Shown: positions 7,361-15,904, numbered from the stretch's first letter. The stretch is DNA of 64,000 nt from an uncultured bacterium (GCA_937949615.1 CALEDQ010000031.1:186001-250000); one strand, 5' to 3'. The notes: generated by a model not told the origin, from the sequence alone. Made by a program: numbers and translations.

Positions 7361-8628
7361 GTAAGCATGTGGCCAAAAAAATGAGTATTCTGGTTGTCGA
7401 TGATGCCCCCGATAACCTGATGCTGCTTGAAGCTATTCTTGAAACCGAAGGTTTCAGCCATATTTATCTGGCATCATCTGCTGCTGAGGCATACGAATAC
7501 ATCGGCATCGTGCCGTCAGAAAAAAAATCTGACATCGATCTTATACTGATGGACATCATGATGCCGGATATCACAGGCATCGAGGCTATCCGTGAGATTC
7601 GCGGTCATGATGAATATCAGGATATTCCGATTCTCGTTGTCAGTGCCAGGTCTGAAACAGAAGATCTGGTCGAAGCTTTCGAGGCAGGTGCGGTTGATTA
7701 TCTGACCAAGCCAATCAATGAACTTGAACTTCTTGCGAGAATCAGGTCGATGCTTCGGCTTAAATCAGAAACCGACCACCGAAAATTTCACGAGGCAGAG
7801 CTCGAAACGCTCGCGCGGCAGCTTGAAGAAAAGAATCAGGAACTAAGTTCAATTCTTGAAGAACTTCGCGAAGATCTCGAAGCCGCAGGCAATATGCAGC
7901 GCAGCCTTCTACCTGACAGACGCATCAGTATTCCGGGTGTAGATTTTTCCTGGTATTATGAACCATGCGAAAATATCGGTGGTGACCTTCTCAATGTCGT
8001 TTCGCTCGACAATAATACGGCTGCAATGTTCATTCTTGATGTTTCGGGGCATGGTATTCAATCGGCAATGCTTGCAGTGACCGTTCATCGTATGCTTTCA
8101 GCCTGGGAAGGCGCAAACAGTATTGTCAGACAACTTGATAGCACGCCAAAACCTCCGGCACAGGTGGCTGACGAGCTGAATCACGAATTCATGCTGCATA
8201 AAAATAACTACCAGTATTTTACGATGATTTATGCGGTTTTCGATATTGAAAAACGGCTTCTGACCTATTGTCGGGCCGGGCACACGCCGCTACTGGTGCA
8301 AAGAGCCGATGGAACTCTCGATGTGTATGAGCATGGCAATGTTCCGATCGGTTTGTCAGAAGAAGTCAGCTATGAACAGTTTCCTGTGCAGCTGCAGTCA
8401 GGTGATCGCGTGATCATGTACTCTGACGGTATTACCGAAGCTCGCCGCCAGGGCAGTCGCGAGTTCTTTGGCGACGCGCGCTTTCGCGCACTTCTTTCCC
8501 GCAGTCGTTCTTCAGGGGTTGAACAGGCTGTTAAAGAAGTTCTCGATGGCTTTAAAGAATGGCTGGGCGAGACCAGACCCCCAGACGATATCACTCTGTT
8601 GATTGTTGAACCTGTGACTGAGATTTAA
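7357..8628 (+). CDS. Response regulator with PP2C (SpoIIE/RsbU-type) phosphatase domain
   Basis: A 423-residue protein starting at the ATG that overlaps the kinase stop codon (ATGA), with GGAGAA upstream. A receiver domain occupies residues 8-130 (ILVVDDAPDN, phosphoacceptor Asp near 65 in LILMDIMMPDITG, then TKPI). A coiled-coil linker follows at 145-180, and then a PP2C-type serine phosphatase domain at 190-423 with the metal-binding motifs ENIGGDLLNVV, ILDVSGHG, YSDGITEAR and PPDDITLLIVE. In known partner-switching systems such proteins dephosphorylate an anti-sigma-factor antagonist or a c-di-GMP/adhesion regulator. No antagonist or anti-sigma gene is visible here, so the target must lie elsewhere. 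Its 3' end overlaps the convergent MobA-like gene by 38 bases. Confidence 0.93.
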   Translation: MSKHVAKKMSILVVDDAPDNLMLLEAILETEGFSHIYLASSAAEAYEYIGIVPSEKKSDIDLILMDIMMPDITGIEAIREIRGHDEYQDIPILVVSARSETEDLVEAFEAGAVDYLTKPINELELLARIRSMLRLKSETDHRKFHEAELETLARQLEEKNQELSSILEELREDLEAAGNMQRSLLPDRRISIPGVDFSWYYEPCENIGGDLLNVVSLDNNTAAMFILDVSGHGIQSAMLAVTVHRMLSAWEGANSIVRQLDSTPKPPAQVADELNHEFMLHKNNYQYFTMIYAVFDIEKRLLTYCRAGHTPLLVQRADGTLDVYEHGNVPIGLSEEVSYEQFPVQLQSGDRVIMYSDGITEARRQGSREFFGDARFRALLSRSRSSGVEQAVKEVLDGFKEWLGETRPPDDITLLIVEPVTEI

Positions 8629-9220
8629 TCCATTTTTCAGCTTCAGCCAAAGCCGCTGGCGTATTGAGATTGCGTGTTATCCAGAAATCGTCGGTAAGCA
8701 TGTGATTGATGCGCTGAGGGTTCGTCTGCAGTATTTTTCTGGCACCATCGATAAGCGGGATTTCTTCGAACAGATGGCGGCACCAGACTGGAAAAATTGC
8801 GGGGTGCCCGCGATTTTTGCCATCCGAAGGCACTGTTATCATATCTGGCTTGTTCTGCCATTCTGAAATCAGGCATTTAACAGTTTTTTCGCAAATCATC
8901 GGGTGATCGACCGGCCAGAGAAGAATCGCCGAGTTTTCATCAACCGCTGTCAATGCCAGTCTGATCGAACTTAGCGGTCCATCTTCCGGTGTCGGGTTGT
9001 TTATCCATATTCCATTGCATTTTGTAACCTCATTTTGACCGTCTGTGTCGCCGGCCTGACCGACAAACAGCATGCGTGTGATTCCTTCGAGCGCCAGGAG
9101 TCTGCTGATGATCAGTTGCAGAAAAGTCTGATTACCCAGTAACAGGTGCTGCTTTGGTCGGCCCATACGAGTTGAATTGCCGGCAAGTAAAACGATCGAG
9201 GTTAAGGCAGAATTTTTCAT
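8591..9220 (-). CDS. MobA/MocA-like nucleotidyltransferase
   Basis: A 209-residue protein of the GT-A-fold NTP transferase family that includes MobA, MocA (CTP:molybdopterin cytidylyltransferase) and related enzymes. The nucleotide-binding loop is LLAGNSTRMGRPKQHLLLG (residues 11-29) and the metal-binding region is WPVDHPMI (about 102-109). The LAGxSxRMGxxK form and the GHPAIF motif near residue 140 resemble MocA/YgfJ rather than classical MobA, so it could act in molybdenum cofactor cytidylylation or a related sugar-nucleotide step. No other molybdenum genes are present in the window. There is no ribosome binding site; a TATAAT box lies seven bases upstream, suggesting a leaderless transcript. 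Confidence 0.85.
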   Translation of the reverse strand: MKNSALTSIVLLAGNSTRMGRPKQHLLLGNQTFLQLIISRLLALEGITRMLFVGQAGDTDGQNEVTKCNGIWINNPTPEDGPLSSIRLALTAVDENSAILLWPVDHPMICEKTVKCLISEWQNKPDMITVPSDGKNRGHPAIFPVWCRHLFEEIPLIDGARKILQTNPQRINHMLTDDFWITRNLNTPAALAEAEKWIKSQSQVQQSTE

Positions 9221-9226
9221 GCCGGC

Positions 9227-9232
9227 ATTATA
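9227..9232 (-). promoter_or_regulatory. Possible -10 box of the MobA-like gene
   Basis: On the minus strand a perfect TATAAT ends seven bases before the ATG at 9220. No good -35 is present (an A/T run at 9250-9256 is in place). If used, transcription would start at or next to the initiation codon. Confidence 0.35.
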
Positions 9233-9289
9233 CAGTATTTCTGCGCCTTTAAAAAATCAGCTGTGTTTGCACTGCCTGTGCCGTGGCGG

Positions 9290-9318
9290 TTGAATGTGGC
9301 CGGGAAAACTGTTATATC
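9290..9318 (+). promoter_or_regulatory. Promoter for the AAA ATPase gene
   Basis: -35 TTGAAT (9290-9295), 17 bp spacer, -10 TATATC (9313-9318), leaving about 25 bases of leader that contain the ribosome binding site TGGAGGA. Confidence 0.65.
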
Positions 9319-9349
9319 ATTCTGAGAACAGAACTAATGGAGGAAAATT

Positions 9350-10636
9350 ATGGCTCTTGATCTGCGCACTATTATTCCGGCTCAGGCAAAGTCTCTTTTC
9401 GACCTCAAGGTCGATCCAGAAATCATCACTAATCAGATTATCAAAGAACTTTATGTGCATGGCAAGGAAGTGCCACGCAAGCTCGCAAAAATTCTTAAAA
9501 TCGACACTGAAATCGTTCAGGGCATTATCGCTGAATTGAAGAAGGGCGAAATAGTCGGCATGGTCGGCGGCACCGGTATGGGCTCCGATTATCAGTATGG
9601 CCTTTATCCGAAAGGTACTGAGCGCGCCAAGAATATTCTCGATCGCGACAAGTATCTTGGCCCGGTTCCGGTAAGTTTTGAAGAATATATTCGCGTTACC
9701 CGCAAGATGCTTGATGAAGGTAAAAAAAGCTTTTCGATCAACCGCAAGCTGATGGAAGAAAAATTTTCACATCACCTTGGCTACAAAGACGTTCTGTTTC
9801 AGATCGGTCAGGCCGTGTGTGCGCGTAAGCCCGCATTTGTCTACGGGTTTCCCGGCAACGGTAAAACCTTCCTGTGCAGCTCGGTTGTCAAACTGCTGCC
9901 GCCGATGGTGGTGCCGTATGCCGTCGAAGTCAGTAACCAGCTGGTGAGAATTTTTGACCCAAGCTGCCATGTGCCGGTAGAAAACTTCGATATGGAAGGT
10001 CTCGATGAACGCTGGATCGCTGTTCAGCCACCACTTATCACCGCCGGGGGTGAACTGACTCTTGAAGATCTCGAAGTAAAATACAACAATAAATTCGGCT
10101 GCTTCGATGCGCCGCCTCAGGTTAAGGCGACCGGTGGCGTTCTGCTCATCGACGACCTTGGCCGGCAGCGCTGCGAAGTTGAAGAAATCTTCAACCGCTT
10201 CATCATTCCGCTTGAAAATAAAGTTGACTACCTGGTTCTCGGTGGCCAGCGCATGGAAGTGCCGACCGACGAAATCGTTCTGTTCAGCACTAACCTAGAC
10301 CCGATGAAGATCGTCGATGACGCGTTTCTGCGCCGTCTGCCATATAAAATAAATGTTCGCAATCCGAATGTCGTTGAATACACCGATATCTGGAAATCGG
10401 TCTGCAGCAAACTCGGGTTGACTTTCGATCCTGCGAATATCGAGCAGGTTCTTTCGCTTTACAAGCGTGACAAACGCGGTTTACGTGCGGTTCATCCCCG
10501 CGACCTTCTCAACATCATTCGTGACCGCAAGCGTTATCTCGAAGATGGTAATGTCAACATTACCTCAGATGAGATTACCGAAGGCTACGGTATTTATTTC
10601 GTCAGCCAGCTGACGCTTGTAGAAACCATAGAATAA
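9350..10636 (+). CDS. AAA-type ATPase with N-terminal winged-helix region
   Basis: A 428-residue protein with a good ribosome binding site (GGAGGA at about 9341). Residues 20-100 look like a winged helix: VHGKEVPRKLAKILKIDTEIVQGIIAELKKGEIVG followed by a YQYGLYPKGTERA wing. The ATPase core has Walker A GFPGNGKT (about 166-173), Walker B VLLIDDLGRQ (near 264), a sensor-like FSTNLDP (near 313) and an arginine-containing DDAFLRRLPYKI box. A C-terminal AAA lid follows. Proteins of this kind occur in bacteria near pilus or secretion genes, but I do not recognise a named family. It forms a single-gene unit with its own promoter and a strong terminator. Probably a soluble remodelling or regulatory ATPase. 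Confidence 0.85.
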   Translation: MALDLRTIIPAQAKSLFDLKVDPEIITNQIIKELYVHGKEVPRKLAKILKIDTEIVQGIIAELKKGEIVGMVGGTGMGSDYQYGLYPKGTERAKNILDRDKYLGPVPVSFEEYIRVTRKMLDEGKKSFSINRKLMEEKFSHHLGYKDVLFQIGQAVCARKPAFVYGFPGNGKTFLCSSVVKLLPPMVVPYAVEVSNQLVRIFDPSCHVPVENFDMEGLDERWIAVQPPLITAGGELTLEDLEVKYNNKFGCFDAPPQVKATGGVLLIDDLGRQRCEVEEIFNRFIIPLENKVDYLVLGGQRMEVPTDEIVLFSTNLDPMKIVDDAFLRRLPYKINVRNPNVVEYTDIWKSVCSKLGLTFDPANIEQVLSLYKRDKRGLRAVHPRDLLNIIRDRKRYLEDGNVNITSDEITEGYGIYFVSQLTLVETIE

Positions 10637-10647
10637 CTGATACAATG

Positions 10648-10688
10648 CAGCGGCAGGTCAGGAATTTCCTTGCCTGCCGCTGTTTTTT
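10648..10688 (+). terminator. Intrinsic terminator after the AAA ATPase gene
   Basis: A 10 bp perfect stem CAGCGGCAGG (10648-10657) / CCTGCCGCTG (10673-10682), loop of 15 bases, then six T (10683-10688). Confidence 0.9.
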
Positions 10689-10713
10689 ATCTCATTGAAG
10701 TGAGCTTCACCGT

Positions 10714-11592
10714 TTGAACTGGCTTTTCTACTGCGAAATTATTTTTTCAGGGCTTCTGGCCGGCTTGATAACTTCGTTGATTTCGCCTGCCGGGAACCCC
10801 TGGGATCTCGTTGAAAACTTTCAGACCGGCCTGTTGGCCACAGGTGTTTTCAGCGGGCTGTTTGCCGGTCTGACTTCGTCATTACCGATTCTGATCATGG
10901 AAAAACGCTTCTCAAAGGCCCTGACCTGCTGGATTTCGTCAACCTCGGTCGGGCTTTCGGTAACGATGCTTGGCGGGGTTATTTTTGCCATGGTCGCTGA
11001 TTTTATTTTGTCTCAGACATTGATTGCCGGCGGGTTTTTACGGTTTTTCTGGTGGCTCAGTATGTCGGTTTGTCTTTCTGGCTGTTTTGGCATTCTGCAC
11101 GGAAGCATCAAGATCATGTGTCGAAGTCTCATGGGGTTGACACCGGCTCTTATAATTGCCGGAGCTTTTGTTGATCGATTTTTTGTCACCGACGGCCATA
11201 ATCTGGTCGCTTTTCTGCTGCTGGGCGGGGTAACCGGCTCTGGCTTCGCCATTGCCTGGGAACTCTTGAAAGAAAGCTGGCTCGATGAGCACATCAGCTC
11301 AATGGTGATTTATCGGTATTATATTGACGGGCCTGAATTTATCGGAGGCTCAACCGATGAATGCGATCTGACCCTGTCTGAAGGGCCTGAAAACCTTTTC
11401 GTCATCAGCGAGAAAGATGGAATTCATATAATCGAAGCGCACGACGAAGACATGACTCTGCGCATCAATCAGGCCAGGTTTCGTTACCGGGTGCTCGTCG
11501 ACGGCGATACCATCGTGGCTGGCCAGAGAGTGTTTATTTATCACTCGAAGCTGGCGCGATCACGCGATGTTTTGCCAGAAGCAACCATCTGA
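10714..11592 (+). CDS. Multi-pass membrane protein with C-terminal FHA-like domain
   Basis: A 292-residue protein. The TTG at 10714 follows an AGTGAG ribosome binding site. The N-terminal 190 residues carry six or so hydrophobic segments (LFYCEIIFSGLLAGLITSLI, TGLLATGVFSGLFAGLTS and others), and a Gly-rich pattern of small residues. Residues about 205-280 resemble a forkhead-associated beta-sandwich: FIGGSTDECDLTL at the start, then alternating beta strands ending DGDTIVAGQRVFIYHSK. FHA domains bind phosphothreonine peptides, but the canonical Arg and Ser of the binding loop are not clearly present, so it may be a degenerate fold. The function is unknown. It lies just after the AAA ATPase but is separated from it by a terminator. 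Confidence 0.75.
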   Translation: MNWLFYCEIIFSGLLAGLITSLISPAGNPWDLVENFQTGLLATGVFSGLFAGLTSSLPILIMEKRFSKALTCWISSTSVGLSVTMLGGVIFAMVADFILSQTLIAGGFLRFFWWLSMSVCLSGCFGILHGSIKIMCRSLMGLTPALIIAGAFVDRFFVTDGHNLVAFLLLGGVTGSGFAIAWELLKESWLDEHISSMVIYRYYIDGPEFIGGSTDECDLTLSEGPENLFVISEKDGIHIIEAHDEDMTLRINQARFRYRVLVDGDTIVAGQRVFIYHSKLARSRDVLPEATI

Positions 11593-11603
11593 TCAGTCTG
11601 GGC

Positions 11604-12332
11604 TCAGAATACTGACTGCGGTGCTTTTCCCGGGTTGGGAGCCTGTTCGCTGACAATCAGGTCGAGAATCCATTCCAGGCATTCAACAGTCATAATCAGA
11701 CCTTTTTTGACGTTCAATCTGATGCTGCCTTTCTTGCCGACGGTTATGGTCATTGGCCCGAGTGGTGTGTCGATAAGACCGGCAATGTTTTCGATGCCGT
11801 GATTGCGCGGGTCGATGATGTTGTATTCGGTATAACTTTCCATGTGCCCGGCCAGTCGGGCCCGGCGGATCTCTTTTTCTTTCGGATTGGTAACTACGAT
11901 CGCCTTGATGTTGGTCATGCGTTCCTGCAGCTGATTTAGATGCTGAAATTCGAATTCAAGCAGGTCGACATGTTCGCCGGTTGCTGCCGAAAGAGCAGCA
12001 CCGAGCAGCTTCATCGGCCCCGCCTTGCCAAAAGTGACGATCAGCTTGCCGGTGATGATGAATTCGCAGCTTTCAATGCGCTTGAAAAGGGTTTTGGTAG
12101 TGATACCGTCGACGAGATGTTCGATTTCGAAAGGAATAATCACCGAATAGAAACCGCGAATGATCGAGTTTTCACAGTCGCAGTCGTGAAAACCGGGAAG
12201 CTCGGTGTCAATGCTGAACATATCAGCTTTGTTCATGATTGTATCGAAGGTGCCTTCGACATTTTCTACCTTCATTGACCAGCACTTGAGTGATATCGAA
12301 GAGCCGGCAATTTCAATTTCGTTGATCAGCAT
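11604..12332 (-). CDS. Conserved-looking protein of unknown function
   Basis: A 242-residue protein with no signal peptide or membrane segment. The ribosome binding site is strong (GGAGG, seven bases before the ATG). The sequence alternates beta-strand-like segments (SIIRGFYSVIIPFEIEHLV, CEFIITGKLIVTFGKAG) with a helical centre (EHVDLLEFEFQHLNQLQERM), and it contains an acidic/cysteine stretch HDCDCENS near residue 49. Two similar strand-loop motifs with FGKAGPMKLLG and TVGKKGSIRLN suggest an internally duplicated fold. I do not recognise the family. It converges on the FHA-like gene with 11 bases between them and has its own divergent promoter at 12361-12391. Confidence 0.7.
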   Translation of the reverse strand: MLINEIEIAGSSISLKCWSMKVENVEGTFDTIMNKADMFSIDTELPGFHDCDCENSIIRGFYSVIIPFEIEHLVDGITTKTLFKRIESCEFIITGKLIVTFGKAGPMKLLGAALSAATGEHVDLLEFEFQHLNQLQERMTNIKAIVVTNPKEKEIRRARLAGHMESYTEYNIIDPRNHGIENIAGLIDTPLGPMTITVGKKGSIRLNVKKGLIMTVECLEWILDLIVSEQAPNPGKAPQSVF

Positions 12333-12360
12333 TGTCTTCCTCCAGATAGGTTGGCCATGT

Positions 12361-12391
12361 ATTCTACTGCACCAGGACCCGACAATGTCAA
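12361..12391 (-). promoter_or_regulatory. Probable promoter of the 242-residue protein gene
   Basis: On the minus strand, perfect -35 TTGACA (12391-12386) and -10 TAGAAT (12366-12361). The 19 bp spacing is longer than usual, so confidence is moderate. Confidence 0.4.
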
Positions 12392-12403
12392 GAATTCTCT
12401 GGT

Positions 12404-12432
12404 TTTACATTTGCTACCGGCTGTGGTACGAT
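12404..12432 (+). promoter_or_regulatory. Promoter of the secreted protein/CsaB-fusion operon
   Basis: -35 TTTACA (12404-12409), 17 bp spacer, -10 TACGAT (12427-12432). Leader of about 25 bases with GGGAG before the ATG at 12462. Confidence 0.6.
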
Positions 12433-12461
12433 TTTGCCATCGCCAATCACGGGAGCCGGTT

Positions 12462-12866
12462 ATGACCAGACTGTTTGAAATCAGCCTCAAATCATGTTTT
12501 TTTATTGCCATTATTCTGATTGCCTCGGCCGCTATGGGGCAAAACCCAGGTAGTGCCGGCGATCCGCTGGTTTCTAAAAGCTATATGGAGCATTTTCTCA
12601 AGTTTCGCTCCATCGCACTTCCCGCCGACTCAGAGATCAGGCCGGAAGCAGGCGCGCTGCTGGTCGTCCGTTCAGGGCAGCTGCGTCTCGAAGCTGCCTC
12701 GGGCAAAGCCGTCATTGACCTTTCAGCCGGTCGCGAAATTTCCGGCAATGCTGATATTCCGCCTAATCACCTGATTCTGATCCCAGAAAATTCTGGAATC
12801 GTGCTCAAAGCACGCAAACTGACTCTGATTATGGCTTCTTATATGAGTGAAGCCGGAAAGCCTTGA
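12462..12866 (+). CDS. Small exported protein of unknown function
   Basis: A 134-residue protein starting at the ATG at 12462, preceded by GGGAG. A signal peptide is clear: MTRLFEISLKSCFFIAIILI followed by an AAMG-Q cleavage region at about residue 27. The mature part (about 105 residues) has a beta-rich appearance, with GALLVVRSGQLRLEAASGKA and NHLILIPENSGIVLKARKLTL resembling a jelly-roll or FecR-like fold. It overlaps the longest reading of the DUF5693-CsaB fusion by 20 bases and ends four bases before that gene's preferred ATG, so the two are almost certainly co-transcribed and perhaps act in one envelope pathway. I do not recognise the family. Confidence 0.7.
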   Translation: MTRLFEISLKSCFFIAIILIASAAMGQNPGSAGDPLVSKSYMEHFLKFRSIALPADSEIRPEAGALLVVRSGQLRLEAASGKAVIDLSAGREISGNADIPPNHLILIPENSGIVLKARKLTLIMASYMSEAGKP

Positions 12867-12870
12867 GCCG

Positions 12871-15800
12871 ATGAGATTTCTCAGACGCATCCCTGTCTTC
12901 TGGCTTGTTGTCATACCGCTCCTGCTGCCTGGCCTGCTGGTAGCTTCCTGGCGTCTGGTCTTTCGTCATATCGCTGAGCAGCGCAATGTTTTCGTCGAAA
13001 CCGTTGTTGATTTTGAAGAAATCAGGCAGCTTGCCCGTGAAGAGGGCTGGTCGCTCAAAGAACTGTTTGACGCTTTACGCAAAAATGGCGCCAGTTCAGT
13101 TGCGGTTTCCGAAGATACCCTTGCGTCGCTTGAGTCTGAAGGCAAAATAACGGTTCTCAACAGCAAAGAGATCCGCAAACTTTCTCTTGAAGAAACTTTT
13201 GAAATGGACCCGCCGGCCGGAACCAACACGCTTGGCTCATTGTGGGTACACAGTGATGATACCGCCCTTCTCGACCGTATCGAGCAGAACCTTTCCTGGA
13301 AAATCCCGGCTGATCGTCTGGTGCGCATCCATCGTAATCTGCTGCTGATAAACAAATCGAGCAAGGGATTTCGTGAACGCGTCGGTCTCGGATTTTCGTC
13401 TGAATATTTCCAGATGGCCGATGACGCCGGCCTCGGCCTGGTTGTGAGAGTTTTTAACTACCCGGGCCTGACCTCTGATGCGGCTGCAAAGATCATCAAT
13501 TCTATACCGACACCGGCAAGTGTTTCGGCCCTGCTTTTTGCCGAAGAAGAAATGCTTGGTTCAAGAGGCGAGCTGAATAAGATCGTGGCATTGTTCAAAG
13601 ACCGGTCATACCGCATCGGCTGGGTTGAATTCAACCTTCAGGATGGCATCGAAAGTTACCTGCAGGGGCTCGCCTCCAGCCGCCCCTTTGTCAGAGTTCA
13701 CAGCATCAGCCGCAAAGAGCTCGATCAGGTCTACAACGTGAAACGTTCTGTGGCTCGCTGGGTCAGAGCAGTCAAGGATCGCAGTCTGAAAATGCTCTAC
13801 ATCAGATGCTTCTTTCAGGATGACAAGAAGTTTATCGAAAATCTTGCAACTTTTAACCTCGATTATCTGAGTCGAACAGTAAAAGAACTCAATGAGGCAG
13901 GTTTCAGGGTTGCGACCACTCCAGCAGAACGCATGCACGAACCGCGCCACATTGTCGGAAAAATGAGTATTTATGAAGTGCTGGCGATCGGACTTGCCTT
14001 GTTTATCGGTCTGCTGGTTCTCATGCGCGTTTCATTCTGGCCTTCTCTTGATGCAAACTGGTCACTGGTTTTTGTTGCAGCCTTTCTTTTCTGTTTCATG
14101 GTGATGTCACGCAGCAGTTTTATCGCCGTGTCAGGCATGGCTGGTGCGGTTGCATGGTCATGTATCGGGGTAATTGCTGCCATGCAGGGGCTGCAGATGG
14201 CAAAAACAGGGTTTTTCAAAAGTCTGCCGCGCTTTGTCATCACTATGGTCATGCCGTCGGTTATCGGCGGTCTTCTTATTGCCGGTATCTATTCAGAGAT
14301 CGAATTTCTGCTCAAGTTTGAACAATTCAGAGGTATCAAGCTGGCATTCATCCTGCCGCTTCTGATAACCGGTTTCTGGGCCCTGCGTCAGTATGGTCGC
14401 GGCTGCTTTGCCTTGCTGCACAAGCCGGTTACCCCGGTTGGCGGCATTCTTCTGGCGGTTGCCGCCGCCAGTGTGGCCCTTTATGTGCTGCGCTCCGGCA
14501 ATGTCACCTTTCTCAAACCATCTGAGGCCGAAGACGCCTTACGCACATTTCTCGAAAACATTCTGGTGGCCCGCCCCCGGAACAAGGAATTCCTCGTAGG
14601 TTACCCGGCTGCTCTGCTGTTTATCTTTTTCTATCTGCGGCGCAATTTTGCCATTCTGCCACTGCTGGCAGTGTTTATGCAGATGGGCCAGGTTTCAGCA
14701 GTTAATTCACTCTGTCACTTTCACACTCCGCTGATGTTGAGCCTGCTGCGTATTTTCAACGGCCTCTGGCTCGGGGTGGTAGTTGGTCTGGGTGCGGTTC
14801 TGGTGCTGGCATCTTTCAATCTTATTCTCAAACTTGGGGCAGAGAAAGAGAAAAAGGCGTTTGTGGCTGGTTATTTCGGTTTTGGCAATGCCGGTGACGA
14901 ACTGCTGCGCAAATCTTTCTGTCGGCGGTTCAGTAGCGAAAGGCCTGACTACCGCCTCGTGATTCTTAATCGCTGCGATGTTTCAGATTCGGTCGAAGCG
15001 TCTTCGAACGTCTGTTTTGTCAGCCGCTGTGACCTTTTCGCCGTTGCCGAAGAACTTATGAGTTCAGAAATCTTTGTGCTTCCTGGCGGCAGCATTCTTC
15101 AGTCGGCGACCAGTCGCCTCAGCCTGGTTTTTTATCTGACACTGGTTTCTTTTGCCAGACTTTGTGGCGCCAGAGTTTTTCTTCCGGCCCAGGGACTGGG
15201 GCCATTCAGAAAAGACAATACTCTTGACCGGCTACTCACAAGCTGGCTTGCACTGGAGCTTTCGCAGGCGGCGTATTTCAGTGTCAGAGATTCCGAATCG
15301 GCAGATCTGGCAAAAGAAATCGCCGGCGTTTCACCTGTTAATACCGGCGCCGACCTGGTTTTTCTCAACGAAACTCAGGCCGCCGGCAGGCCAGCGAAAC
15401 AGAAGGGCAATCTGCGGGTTGCGGCAATTATAAGATCATCGGTCGCCGGCAGTGAAAAAATTGCCGCCGATCTCGTCAGCATGAAAGCCGAACTCGAAAA
15501 TCTGACATTGACACCGGTAGCATTCCAGCCGGAAGAAGATGAAAGAGTCTGGCGCCGGGCTGGCTGGCAGGGAGATATTCTTTATGCCGACGAACCTCTA
15601 CAGGCGCTGTCTGATTTTGATGTCGTAATTTCAATGCGGCTGCATGGGTGTATCGTCGCAACTTCTCTCGCGATTCCCTGGATTGGCATCGCTTATGACC
15701 CTAAGGTAACCGCTTTTGCCTCAGCCTGCCGCTGGCAGTTTTGTTGTTCGCCTGCTGAGCTGACCCGCATCTGGCTCGAAGAAAAACTCAATGTCATTGC

Positions 15801-15900
15801 TGGCCGCCGTCAGGAATTAGCTGACCGGTTGCATCGAATTACCGGCGAAAATCGCCGGGCGGTCAGCGAAGATTTTGTCGGCATGCTGCAGAAAGTTTGA
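12871..15900 (+). CDS. csaB: DUF5693-type membrane protein fused to CsaB polysaccharide pyruvyl transferase
   Basis: A protein of about 1009 residues from the ATG at 12871. TM1 is at 7-27; residues 40-340 form a large outside domain resembling DUF5693 proteins; about eight membrane helices occupy 365-655. From residue 663 the chain is a CsaB-type pyruvyl transferase: KAFVAGYFGFGNAGDELLR, then VLPGGSILQSATSR, VFLPAQGLGPF, YFSVRDSESADLAKEI and the C-terminal SMRLHGCIVATSLAIPWIG. CsaB adds ketal pyruvate to a cell-wall polysaccharide so that SLH-domain surface proteins can bind. In Firmicutes the two parts are, to my knowledge, separate neighbouring genes. The fusion links the DUF5693 membrane part to the same pathway. 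A strong terminator follows. Confidence 0.88.
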   Translation: MRFLRRIPVFWLVVIPLLLPGLLVASWRLVFRHIAEQRNVFVETVVDFEEIRQLAREEGWSLKELFDALRKNGASSVAVSEDTLASLESEGKITVLNSKEIRKLSLEETFEMDPPAGTNTLGSLWVHSDDTALLDRIEQNLSWKIPADRLVRIHRNLLLINKSSKGFRERVGLGFSSEYFQMADDAGLGLVVRVFNYPGLTSDAAAKIINSIPTPASVSALLFAEEEMLGSRGELNKIVALFKDRSYRIGWVEFNLQDGIESYLQGLASSRPFVRVHSISRKELDQVYNVKRSVARWVRAVKDRSLKMLYIRCFFQDDKKFIENLATFNLDYLSRTVKELNEAGFRVATTPAERMHEPRHIVGKMSIYEVLAIGLALFIGLLVLMRVSFWPSLDANWSLVFVAAFLFCFMVMSRSSFIAVSGMAGAVAWSCIGVIAAMQGLQMAKTGFFKSLPRFVITMVMPSVIGGLLIAGIYSEIEFLLKFEQFRGIKLAFILPLLITGFWALRQYGRGCFALLHKPVTPVGGILLAVAAASVALYVLRSGNVTFLKPSEAEDALRTFLENILVARPRNKEFLVGYPAALLFIFFYLRRNFAILPLLAVFMQMGQVSAVNSLCHFHTPLMLSLLRIFNGLWLGVVVGLGAVLVLASFNLILKLGAEKEKKAFVAGYFGFGNAGDELLRKSFCRRFSSERPDYRLVILNRCDVSDSVEASSNVCFVSRCDLFAVAEELMSSEIFVLPGGSILQSATSRLSLVFYLTLVSFARLCGARVFLPAQGLGPFRKDNTLDRLLTSWLALELSQAAYFSVRDSESADLAKEIAGVSPVNTGADLVFLNETQAAGRPAKQKGNLRVAAIIRSSVAGSEKIAADLVSMKAELENLTLTPVAFQPEEDERVWRRAGWQGDILYADEPLQALSDFDVVISMRLHGCIVATSLAIPWIGIAYDPKVTAFASACRWQFCCSPAELTRIWLEEKLNVIAGRRQELADRLHRITGENRRAVSEDFVGMLQKV

Positions 15901-15904
15901 AGGT

